35,499 nucleotides of DNA, taken from the NCBI GenBank assembly GCA_002400495.2, contig NVQL02000044.1, forward strand, positions 1 through 35,499, in the 5' to 3' direction. The position numbers and the translations under genes are program-made. Each line of letters starts with the position of its first letter. Position 1 is the first letter of the stretch. Below the pieces are notes generated by a model that was given only the letters and a program-made list of their open reading frames with translations, ran no database searches and was not told the origin of the DNA. Shown piece after piece: positions 1 to 7,425 of the stretch. This DNA comes from Alphaproteobacteria bacterium. Lineage in GTDB: Bacteria > Pseudomonadota > Alphaproteobacteria > Rhizobiales > OSC116.

Positions 1-825
1 CATCCAGTCACCATGAATTTGCATAAGCGTTTTGCCAGCAATCACATCGTTTGTGGTTTCGTTCCAAGCCCGGTTTACCCAGCCTTTGTCGTTTTGATCA
101 GCAATTTCGCGGAATAAAGCAACAGCGTCTTTAAAGCCTTGCTCATCCAAAACAGTTACGTCAGGTGTGCCTGCATAGAAACGTGTGTAAATGTCTTCGC
201 CAGCAACAGCAGCCAAAAGCGCATGGAACAAATAACCAGCTTGGAATGAGTTACCACCCAAACCTAGGAAGTTATAACCAGCGTCTTTAACTTTTGCCAT
301 GTCAGCAAACATGTCAGCAGTAGATGTCCAAGATGTTGGGTCAACACCTGCAGCTTCAGCCACTTTCATGTTATAATAAAGCATGCCATCAATATGGATA
401 CCTGATGGAATCTTAACAATTTCACCGTCTACTTGGATCGCTTCTTGCACTTTTGGTGGGAAGTTTTCCCAAGCGCCAGTGGCTTTGAAATGTGAACCCA
501 CTTCTTGGCCAATGCCTTGATCGCGTAGATCACGGTAGAAACCAGATTGTCCTGTTAGGAAAATATTTGGCGGTGTACCAGCAGCTACCAAAGCGGCAAG
601 CGGGCTAGAGCCAGCAGCTTCATGCGGCACTGACATTTCTACAACTGTATGGCCTTTGGCTTCCAGTGCTGAAACAAAAACGTTCAACGCCGCAAGTTCA
701 CTTTCGTTTGACCACGAGTGATATAGTTGCACTTCTTCAGCCTGCGCAATGGCGGCTGGTGTTACGATCATCGCAACGCCTAGTGCCAATTTTGCGGCTA
801 GTGATTTAATATTGCTTTTCATCAT
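1..825 (-). CDS. Sugar ABC transporter substrate-binding protein (C-terminus cut by window edge)
   Basis: This is a periplasmic solute-binding protein of the COG1653 carbohydrate family. Its 275 visible codons stay open to base 1, so the C-terminus lies outside the window. Residues 1-28 form a signal peptide: MMKS start, hydrophobic core, and an AIAQA cleavage region. The mature start (EEVQLYHSWSNESELAALN) resembles glucose/mannose (GtsA-type) binding proteins. Two ATGs lie in tandem at 825 and 822, behind a GGGAG-like ribosome site. It follows the ATPase gene at 865 in the same direction, so the operon order is permease, permease, ATPase, binding protein. The glucose/mannose assignment is inferred from family resemblance of this protein and of its permeases; the ligand cannot be read from sequence. 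Confidence 0.9.
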   Translation of the reverse strand, partial: MMKSNIKSLAAKLALGVAMIVTPAAIAQAEEVQLYHSWSNESELAALNVFVSALEAKGHTVVEMSVPHEAAGSSPLAALVAAGTPPNIFLTGQSGFYRDLRDQGIGQEVGSHFKATGAWENFPPKVQEAIQVDGEIVKIPSGIHIDGMLYYNMKVAEAAGVDPTSWTSTADMFADMAKVKDAGYNFLGLGGNSFQAGYLFHALLAAVAGEDIYTRFYAGTPDVTVLDEQGFKDAVALFREIADQNDKGWVNRAWNETTNDVIAGKTLMQIHGDWM

Positions 826-864
826 TATACTCCCTTTTAGTTGAAAAACTCTTCTACTTCCTCT

Positions 865-1971
865 TTAAATCCGACTCTCTGTTTGAGCGTCGAAAACACT
901 GAATTTGTCATGCGGAAACGCAATTTTTAACCTTGCATCTGCACCTTGTAAATCTTTGACCATTGCCGATTCTATGCGTACAGCAATCTGCTCATCGCCA
1001 CTGTTTAAATAGGCGTTGCCATCGCTGCCGGGTTTTTCGGCATAAAGAACTGGCAAATCAAAGCTCGCGGCTTCTTTGCCTGTAATGTCACTGCCAATGG
1101 CAAAATGCTCAGGCCGCATGCCCACATAAACCTTGGCACCATCGGCAGGTTTATGGGTAAAATCATACTTCGATATATCCATACTCACCCCACTGGCGGC
1201 ATGGGTGGCTAATATTTTTTTACCTTTTATGGCGATGGTTGCAGCGATGATGTTCATCGGCGGTGCGCCAATAAATTTAGCCACAAATAAGTTTGCAGGG
1301 TTTTCATAAACATCATCAGGGCTGCCAAATTGTTGAATAACACCTTGGTTCATAATCGCAATGCTGGTCGCCATGGTCATGGCTTCCACTTGGTCATGGG
1401 TCACATAAACAATGGTTTTTTGCAATTCATTATGTAATTTTTTAATTTCAAGCCGCATTTCTGTACGCAACTTGGCATCCAAGTTAGACAATGGCTCATC
1501 AAACAAAAACACTTCAACATTTTTAACCAAAGCTCGGCCAATGGCCACCCGTTGGCGTTGACCACCAGAAAGCTCGGCAGGTTTGCGTTTCATCAAAGGT
1601 TGGATTTGCAGCAAATCAGCCGCCCAATTCACCCGTTCCATCACCTCGGCTTTGGGTAGTTTTTGTGCTGCCAAACCAAATTTCAAATTGCCTTCAACAG
1701 TTTTAGTTGGGTATAGGGCATATGATTGGAACACCATGGCCAAACCGCGGTCTTTGGGGTCAAGATCGGTTACATCTTTGCCACCAATGGTAATTTCACC
1801 CGCTGTCACTTCAACCAAACCAGCCAACATGTTCAGCAAGGTTGTCTTGCCACAGCCAGAAGGGCCAAGCAAAACCAAAAACTCACCGTCCGAAACTTTT
1901 AGGTTCAAATCTTCGAGTACGGTTACATACCCATATTGTTTGACAATGTCTTTAAATCTAATCTCTGGCAT
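865..1971 (-). CDS. Sugar ABC transporter ATP-binding protein (MalK/UgpC type)
   Basis: This is the cytoplasmic ATPase that powers the 1-3776 sugar importer. It has 368 residues, the usual length for MalK/UgpC proteins with a C-terminal TOBE/OB regulatory domain. Visible motifs are Walker A GPSGCGKT (36-43), signature LSGGQ (134-138), Walker B FLFDE (155-159) and the switch histidine H192 (THDQ). The Q-loop region reads YALYPTKTV where most relatives have YPHMTV, a mild deviation. The ATG is preceded by AAAGGA and lies 3 bp after the stop of the permease gene, which argues for translational coupling. Family confidence is high; substrate is inferred from the permeases. Confidence 0.95.
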   Translation of the reverse strand: MPEIRFKDIVKQYGYVTVLEDLNLKVSDGEFLVLLGPSGCGKTTLLNMLAGLVEVTAGEITIGGKDVTDLDPKDRGLAMVFQSYALYPTKTVEGNLKFGLAAQKLPKAEVMERVNWAADLLQIQPLMKRKPAELSGGQRQRVAIGRALVKNVEVFLFDEPLSNLDAKLRTEMRLEIKKLHNELQKTIVYVTHDQVEAMTMATSIAIMNQGVIQQFGSPDDVYENPANLFVAKFIGAPPMNIIAATIAIKGKKILATHAASGVSMDISKYDFTHKPADGAKVYVGMRPEHFAIGSDITGKEAASFDLPVLYAEKPGSDGNAYLNSGDEQIAVRIESAMVKDLQGADARLKIAFPHDKFSVFDAQTESRI

Positions 1972-1974
1972 GAA

Positions 1975-2880
1975 TTATCCTTTAATCGCGCCGGCACTAA
2001 TGCCCTGTACAAAAAACTTACCGAGTGCAAAATACACTATTAATGGTGGCAAGGCGGTCAACAATGCCGCGGCCATATCCACATTATAGCGCACAGCACC
2101 TGTACCTGTAATCACCGTATTGGCCAAAATAACCGTCATTGGTTGGGCACCAAAGCCGCCAAATGTTAAGCCTATTAAGAAGTCATTCCAAACACCGGTA
2201 ATCACTAAAATCAACACAACAATGATGATGTTGCCCGACATAGGCAAAACAATCTCACCAAATATGCGCCAGAAACTCCCCGAATCCATCAACGCTGCGT
2301 TGATTAACTCAGGCGGAATGTCCTTGTAAAAATTACGGAAAATAAGCGTTAGAAATGGCATCGAAAGCACACCATGCACAATCGCCACGGCCCAAAAAGT
2401 TCCGTAAATACCAAGTTTAGCGGTTATCAACACCAATGGAATCATAATCACTTGGAACGGCACAAAGGCACAGATAAACAATACGAATAAAAAACTACCC
2501 GCCCATTTAATCTTCCACAATGCCAAAGCATAACCTGTGATTGAGGCCAAACCGACTGAGATAGCAATGCTCGGAATTAGAATTTTAATCGAAGTGAAAA
2601 AGCCAGCTTTCACCCCATTACAAGTCATGCCCGAACAAACTTCAGACCATGCCTTATTCCAACCCTCAAAAGTCCAAGTCGTGGGCAGGTCAAAAATTCT
2701 GCCCAAAGTAATTTGGTCCAAGGTTTTAAACGAAGTTACAATGATCACATATAATGGCACCAACACTGCAAGGGCAATCATAGCCAAAAATATAAAGGTG
2801 ATGATTGATGAACCTTTTATCTTTTTCTTCTTTTTAGGATATTGTTTAAATTCGCGTTCAGAAATATCGATATTCGCCAT
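1975..2880 (-). CDS. Sugar ABC transporter permease (MalG/GtsC-like)
   Basis: This is an inner-membrane permease of the binding-protein-dependent transport family, about 301 residues. After a lysine-rich N-terminal cytoplasmic stretch (KKKKKIKG) it has six predicted hydrophobic segments. The EAA loop is seen as ELINAALMDSGSFWRIFGEIVLPM-like residues before the fifth segment. A periplasmic loop with two cysteines (CSGMTCNG) resembles the loop of glucose/mannose GtsC-type permeases. The ATG at 2880 overlaps the TGA stop of the upstream permease (TGATG), so the pair is translationally coupled. A GTG one codon upstream (2883) is possible but less likely. Confidence 0.93.
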   Translation of the reverse strand: MANIDISEREFKQYPKKKKKIKGSSIITFIFLAMIALAVLVPLYVIIVTSFKTLDQITLGRIFDLPTTWTFEGWNKAWSEVCSGMTCNGVKAGFFTSIKILIPSIAISVGLASITGYALALWKIKWAGSFLFVLFICAFVPFQVIMIPLVLITAKLGIYGTFWAVAIVHGVLSMPFLTLIFRNFYKDIPPELINAALMDSGSFWRIFGEIVLPMSGNIIIVVLILVITGVWNDFLIGLTFGGFGAQPMTVILANTVITGTGAVRYNVDMAAALLTALPPLIVYFALGKFFVQGISAGAIKG

Positions 2881-3776
2881 CACACGGCCTCCCTTTCTTT
2901 ACGCTTGGTCTGCCAACGGGTTAACAAGACCAGCGGCAAGAAGATTGCAAATGTAATCAACAACATCATAAATGCGGCTGATGACGCATAACCCATATTG
3001 CCACGAGTGGCATACGCATTGACCACAAAATAAGCAGGTGTCCAAGATGATGTACCTGGGCCACCACCGGTCATCGCAAGCACAATGTCATAAGTTTTCA
3101 CCACGCCTAACGACAGTAAAATCGCACAGGTTAAGAAGGTAAATTTCAACATCGGGATGACAATTTCAGTATAAAATTTCCACGGGCTAATTCCGTCCAA
3201 CTTGGCCGCATTCCATATCTCGTCATTGATAGATTTTAAGCCAGCCAGCATCAGCGCCAAATAAAAGCCCATCCCATGCCATACAATGGCGATGATCACG
3301 CCCCACATGGCGGTGTCTTTATGTGCCAACCAGTTGAATGAGGCGTTTTCAAAGCCAAGCTCAATTAAAAAATTCTCAATGCCCAGCACGGGGTTAAACA
3401 TCCAACGCCATACAATACCGGCCACGATGAAAGATACTGCCAACGGGTATAAATAAATGGTTCTAAAAACACCCTCGCCCGTTTTTTCTTTATTGACCAA
3501 TACAGCCAGAATAAAACCAAACAGAATGGCCAACGCACTGCCAATCGTCATAAATATCAAATTGTTAATTGAGGTTTCCCAGTTCGGGTCATTAAACAAG
3601 CGTTTATATTGCCGCCAGAAATTTTCCCAATAAATATCATAATTCGGAAAACGCCGAGATTTGGTAAATGATATATAAATTGTCCAGCCAATAGCGCCAA
3701 CAAAAGCCACTGCTGTGATCACCATAGCAGGTATAAGTGCCAAACGTGGTGACATCCAACTATATCGAATCGCCAT
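2880..3776 (-). CDS. Sugar ABC transporter permease (MalF/GtsB-like)
   Basis: This is the first gene of the sugar ABC operon and encodes an inner-membrane permease of about 298 residues with six hydrophobic segments. Its EAA loop is EIWNAAKLDGISPWKFYTEI. The start chosen is the ATG at 3776 (MAIRYSW), because GAGGG lies 7 bases upstream. An in-frame TTG at 3803 would add nine residues but has no ribosome site. It pairs with the MalG-like permease, and the two coding regions overlap by one base. The divergent gene on the other side is the aldo/keto reductase at 4023, and the shared spacer carries LacI-type palindromes. Confidence 0.93.
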   Translation of the reverse strand: MAIRYSWMSPRLALIPAMVITAVAFVGAIGWTIYISFTKSRRFPNYDIYWENFWRQYKRLFNDPNWETSINNLIFMTIGSALAILFGFILAVLVNKEKTGEGVFRTIYLYPLAVSFIVAGIVWRWMFNPVLGIENFLIELGFENASFNWLAHKDTAMWGVIIAIVWHGMGFYLALMLAGLKSINDEIWNAAKLDGISPWKFYTEIVIPMLKFTFLTCAILLSLGVVKTYDIVLAMTGGGPGTSSWTPAYFVVNAYATRGNMGYASSAAFMMLLITFAIFLPLVLLTRWQTKRKEREAV

Positions 3777-3910
3777 ATATTTTCCCTCAATAACAATGCT
3801 CAAAACTCTATATCAAACAAAAATATCTCTTCGAACTGACTATTTAAAAGTCAAGAAAAATATTTTGCTTGCACACAGTGTTATCGTTAATATATATTCA
3901 GTTTTGTAGG

Positions 3911-3924
3911 TGTGTCAATACACA
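3911..3924. promoter_or_regulatory. Inverted repeat in the divergent promoter region
   Basis: Arms TGTGT and ACACA flank a 4-base spacer. It sits between the ABC permease start (3776) and the aldo/keto reductase start (4023), in the only intergenic space available for both promoters. The assignment as a regulator site is inference. Confidence 0.3.
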
Positions 3925-3948
3925 TATTTTTATTCACATGAGGTTTTT

Positions 3949-3974
3949 GGTTTAAACCTAGCATTTTAAACCAT
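3949..3974. promoter_or_regulatory. Putative LacI-family operator pair (GGTTTAAACC and a degraded second copy)
   Basis: A perfect 10-base palindrome GGTTTAAACC lies at 3949-3958, followed at 3964-3974 by TTTTAAACCAT, which keeps the same core. LacI-family operators are commonly even palindromes of this form. The LacI gene of this unit is encoded at 5344-6351, so self-control plus control of the divergent ABC operon is a reasonable inference. Nothing here proves binding. Confidence 0.45.
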
Positions 3975-4022
3975 TAAATCTGAGGCCAAGGAGGGCGCAA
4001 ACATAGCGCTAACATATTGAAA

Positions 4023-4826
4023 ATGAAAAATAATAATATACCAAAAGTTGGTTTAGGTACCTATGGATTAACTGGTGATAACGGCACACAAGCGATCATT
4101 ACGGCCATTAAAAATGGCTATCGACATATCGACACTGCCCAGACCTATGACACTGAAAAACAAGTAGGTTTTGCTGTTCGCGATTGCGGGTTGGCACGTG
4201 ATCAATTATTCATCACCACAAAGATCACTCCTGAAAATTTTTCAAATCTAAAACAAAGCCTAAGCGATAGTTTGGCTAAACTAGGCACAGACAGGGTTAA
4301 CCTGACGCTTATTCATTGGCCGTCTCACTATGATAAAGTGCCGATAAGCGACTATATCGGTGAGTTAGCGCAGGTTCAGGACGAAGGGCTAACCGATCTT
4401 ATCGGTGTGTCCAATTTCACCCGCAGGCATTTGGATGAGGTAGATAAAGAAATTGGCATTAAAAGGTTATCAACAAATCAATTTGAGTGTCATGCCTACT
4501 TACAGAATCGAATTTTAGCCCAATATTGTATAGATGCTGATGTGGCTGTCACTTGCTACATGCCAATGGCAGTCGGTGCCGTGCTTAAAGACCCTGTCAT
4601 CATAAAAATTGCCCAGCAACATAATTGCGATCCGTCGCAAGTCGCCTTGGCATATCTGCTACAACAAGGCTATATTGTCATTCCCAAATCGGCCAATGCA
4701 GAGCGTCAAAAAACCAATCTGGCCAGCACCGACGTCAACTTAACGGCGGATAATATGAGCGCGATAGACGCACTTGATCGTGGTCAGAGGATTGTCGACC
4801 CCGAATGGGGCCCAACATGGGATTAA
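4023..4826 (+). CDS. Aldo/keto reductase
   Basis: This is an NADPH-dependent aldo/keto reductase, about 267 residues, cytoplasmic, with the full AKR tetrad: D37, Y42, K67 and H98 (HIDTAQTYD, TTK, LIHWP). The length and the GLGTYGLTGDNG start resemble the 2,5-diketo-D-gluconate reductase-like subgroup, but the substrate is unknown. The ATG at 4023 is preferred over the in-frame TTG at 4017. A strong AGGAGGG sits at 3989-3995, which is too far upstream (about 27 bases) to serve either. It is followed 42 bases later by the VOC gene and then the LacI gene, all on the plus strand, and probably forms one unit with them. A role in modifying the sugar imported by the divergent ABC system is inferred. 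Confidence 0.9.
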   Translation: MKNNNIPKVGLGTYGLTGDNGTQAIITAIKNGYRHIDTAQTYDTEKQVGFAVRDCGLARDQLFITTKITPENFSNLKQSLSDSLAKLGTDRVNLTLIHWPSHYDKVPISDYIGELAQVQDEGLTDLIGVSNFTRRHLDEVDKEIGIKRLSTNQFECHAYLQNRILAQYCIDADVAVTCYMPMAVGAVLKDPVIIKIAQQHNCDPSQVALAYLLQQGYIVIPKSANAERQKTNLASTDVNLTADNMSAIDALDRGQRIVDPEWGPTWD

Positions 4827-4868
4827 CCGCAGTTAAAAACAGTTACAACCAATAAATAAGGATATAAA

Positions 4869-5294
4869 ATGACCCAAATTAAAGTTAAACAAGTCGCCCA
4901 TGTATGTATTTTCGCGCATGATATTGATGAAACCAAAGCCTTCTACAAAAATGTACTTGGCATGGAGCCAGTATTTAATTTTTTGCGTGATGGCAAAATT
5001 TTTGGCTTCTATTTAGATGCAGGCGGCCGCACCCATGTTGAAGTGTTTCAAAATGGTAGCGCGGCTTATGATGACAAAAATATCATCAATCATCTTTGCC
5101 TTGAAGTTGAGAATTTAGAAGATGCAGTTGCGCATATCAAAGCCCAAAGTATAGATGTCACCGCCATTAAGAAAGCTTGCGACGATACATATCAAGCTTG
5201 GATTAAAGATCCAAATGGTGTAAAGATTGAGCTGTTTGAATATACAGACAAAAGCGCACAATTTGTGGGTGGCGATCGAATTGCCGATTGGTGA
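4869..5294 (+). CDS. VOC family (glyoxalase/dioxygenase-fold) protein
   Basis: A 141-residue protein with the paired beta-alpha-beta-beta-beta modules of the vicinal oxygen chelate superfamily. Candidate metal ligands sit where glyoxalase-like proteins place them: H11 (HVCIF), E58 (HVEVF), H75 (HLCLEV) and E121 (KIELFEY). The segment DPNGVKIELFEY is typical of the family C-terminus. The ATG follows TAAGGATATAAA. It lies between the aldo/keto reductase and the LacI regulator. Possible roles are methylglyoxal detoxification or a sugar-derived isomerase or lyase; sequence alone does not decide. Confidence 0.85.
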   Translation: MTQIKVKQVAHVCIFAHDIDETKAFYKNVLGMEPVFNFLRDGKIFGFYLDAGGRTHVEVFQNGSAAYDDKNIINHLCLEVENLEDAVAHIKAQSIDVTAIKKACDDTYQAWIKDPNGVKIELFEYTDKSAQFVGGDRIADW

Positions 5295-5343
5295 GTGATA
5301 CCGAATCATATATATGCTGAGACTAGGGTAAGGAGACATCCAT

Positions 5344-6351
5344 ATGGGCAGAATACGCGTCAGACTGAAAGACGTAGCTGAAGCGACAGGTTATTCTGTC
5401 AACACCGTTTCACTTGTGCTGCGTGGCAGCTCAAGATTGCCCCTAAAAACCCGAGATCTCATATTAAAAGAAGCTGAGCGACAAAATTATGTGCCCAATC
5501 AATTGGCACGGTCGCTCATCTTGCAATCTACAAAAATGGTCGGCCTGGTGTTAACCGATATTATGAACCCGACCATCACCAAAACCGCCAGATCTATAGA
5601 GTTAGACTTAGCTAAGGCCGGCTATGGCGTGATGTTTGCGTCAAGTGATAATGAATTGGCCAACGAAAAACGCGCGCTCAATCACTTACAGTCCTCTCAA
5701 GTTGATGGCATTCTCATTTATCCGACCAACCGCAATGAAATTTCACACATTCAGAACATCGCAAAATCGGGCTATCCTATTTTAATGCTATCTGATATTC
5801 CTGATGCTGGCTTAGATGTGGTGGCGATTGACGATATAAAAGGCGCGCACATAGCGGTCAGCCATTTGATTGAACAAGGCCACAAGCAGATCGCCATACT
5901 TGATGGCGCAAAAAATTTAGGCAATAGCGATAAATATGACGGTTCTTTTGCGGCGGCTGAAGATGCAGGCTTACCAAGCAGCGCCCTTCAAATTGTCGAC
6001 CCCGAAGGTCATGGCGCCATAAACGGCTTTGCCGCCATGCAAAAAGCCTGGGCATTGACCCCGCGCCCGACCGCCATATTCGCCTCGACCGATTCGCTGG
6101 CCATCGGCGCCGCACGCTGGTGCCGCGAACATGATTTACGCATCCCGCAAGATGTGGCCATTGTTGGCTTTGACAATACCGAAGCCGCCGAATTTTGCTC
6201 GACACCACTAACAACTATAAATTACGATTCAGAAGATGTGAGCAAACATGCTGTCGAGCGCATTATATCACGCATAGAATCTGACAATATGAGTGACGAC
6301 ACAACCATCACCTTGATTGAACCAAATTTAGTCATCCGCGAATCATCTTAA
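5344..6351 (+). CDS. LacI-family transcriptional regulator
   Basis: A 335-residue sugar-responsive repressor. Residues 5-50 hold the LacI helix-turn-helix and hinge (RLKDVAEATGYSVNTVSLVLRG), and residues 62-335 the periplasmic-binding-protein-like effector domain (VGLVLTDIMNP; later VAIVGFDNTEAAEF). AAGGAG lies 9 bases before the ATG. As the last gene of a unit that also holds the aldo/keto reductase and VOC protein, it most likely controls that unit and the divergent ABC operon through the palindromes near 3949-3974. The effector is probably the imported sugar or a phosphorylated product; this part is inference. Confidence 0.93.
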   Translation: MGRIRVRLKDVAEATGYSVNTVSLVLRGSSRLPLKTRDLILKEAERQNYVPNQLARSLILQSTKMVGLVLTDIMNPTITKTARSIELDLAKAGYGVMFASSDNELANEKRALNHLQSSQVDGILIYPTNRNEISHIQNIAKSGYPILMLSDIPDAGLDVVAIDDIKGAHIAVSHLIEQGHKQIAILDGAKNLGNSDKYDGSFAAAEDAGLPSSALQIVDPEGHGAINGFAAMQKAWALTPRPTAIFASTDSLAIGAARWCREHDLRIPQDVAIVGFDNTEAAEFCSTPLTTINYDSEDVSKHAVERIISRIESDNMSDDTTITLIEPNLVIRESS

Positions 6352-6358
6352 GCCCGCC

Positions 6359-6394
6359 AAAAAACAAAGCCCCAGAAAAAATCCCAAGGCTTTG
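6359..6394 (-). terminator. Intrinsic terminator of the TAXI-TRAP operon
   Basis: On the minus strand, CAAAGCC (6394-6388) pairs with GGCTTTG (6371-6365) and is followed directly by six T (6364-6359). It lies just past the stop of the TAXI binding protein gene. On the plus strand the same stem follows the LacI stop but has no clean T run, so it is probably a weaker terminator in that direction. Confidence 0.75.
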
Positions 6395-6419
6395 CTCACT
6401 TTTGTAAAAATAACACTGC

Positions 6420-7409
6420 TTATTTGCCGACTTCAATTCCAGCCTCAGCATAATATTTTAATGCACCGGGGTGATATTCAACAATTGTTGAAGGTGCCAT
6501 TTTGGCCAAAGCTGCACGTTTAAAAGCACCAAAGCTTGCGCCAAGTTTTTCTTTGTTTTCAGCAATAACTTTGGTCATATTGTAAACCAACTCATCCGAA
6601 ACGTCTTTATTGGTTAGCAATAACCATGGAATTTCGACTAAGTTTGCATCTTCAGACATACCCGGTATATTCTCGTTAGCTTTAATGGTGATGATGTTAC
6701 CTGATGGCATTAACTTTTTAAACCGCGCCACAGCTTCATCAGATAGATCTAACGAAACATATTTTATACCACCATGATTTTGCAACTGAGCATTGACTTT
6801 TTTGCCCGCGCCAGAGTTTAAGCTGATCAGCGTCAAATCAACAAGCCCATCGCCCAAGGCAAAAATACCTTTTACAAAATTCGAAACGGGTATTTTGTCA
6901 AAATCATCATAAGTCATATCGCCATTGGCTAACGCACCCATAATGTAATAAGGAATGATGGTAGATGACGTGTATTCAGATGCAATTCTAATCCCCTTGG
7001 CATTGGCTTTTAAATCAGAAATTGTTTTAATGCCACTATCCGCAGCGACCATAAGGCCAGTTCTGAGTGGGAACATAACACCCACGACACGTAGGTTGGG
7101 GTTGCCTCTGCCTTCAAAGTTACCCGTGCCGCTAAATGCAAATTCTGCCTCAACCGAATTGGCAAAGCCAAATTCAATTTCACCATTATTGATTAACGGC
7201 AAATAAGCTGCAGTGCCCGACAAAGGCTGAGTTCTGGCAATAATACCGGCCTCTTGGTTGGCAATTTTTGCTACAGCTTGGCCCGTATTGTGCCCAAGAC
7301 TGCCGGGTTGCCCCGAAGCAATGCCAACAACCCCAGCGGCCATCACGCTGCTGGTCAAAAATACACTGGCGGTTAACGCCATGGCCATTCTCTTACCAAT
7401 ATTTTTCAT
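6420..7409 (-). CDS. TRAP transporter substrate-binding protein, TAXI family
   Basis: A periplasmic binding protein of 329 residues. A signal peptide covers residues 1-25 (MKNIGKRMAM, hydrophobic core, SSVMAA). The mature part starts VGIASGQPGSLGHNTG, the TAXI-family opening in which the GSxxH region contacts ligand. The ATG follows GGGAG. The gene begins 16 bases after the stop of the fused TRAP permease (7426) and ends at a clear terminator. TAXI proteins are associated with glutamate and other small carboxylates in the few studied cases. The ligand here is unknown. Confidence 0.93.
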   Translation of the reverse strand: MKNIGKRMAMALTASVFLTSSVMAAGVVGIASGQPGSLGHNTGQAVAKIANQEAGIIARTQPLSGTAAYLPLINNGEIEFGFANSVEAEFAFSGTGNFEGRGNPNLRVVGVMFPLRTGLMVAADSGIKTISDLKANAKGIRIASEYTSSTIIPYYIMGALANGDMTYDDFDKIPVSNFVKGIFALGDGLVDLTLISLNSGAGKKVNAQLQNHGGIKYVSLDLSDEAVARFKKLMPSGNIITIKANENIPGMSEDANLVEIPWLLLTNKDVSDELVYNMTKVIAENKEKLGASFGAFKRAALAKMAPSTIVEYHPGALKYYAEAGIEVGK

Positions 7410-7425
7410 CTAAATTCTCCCTATA

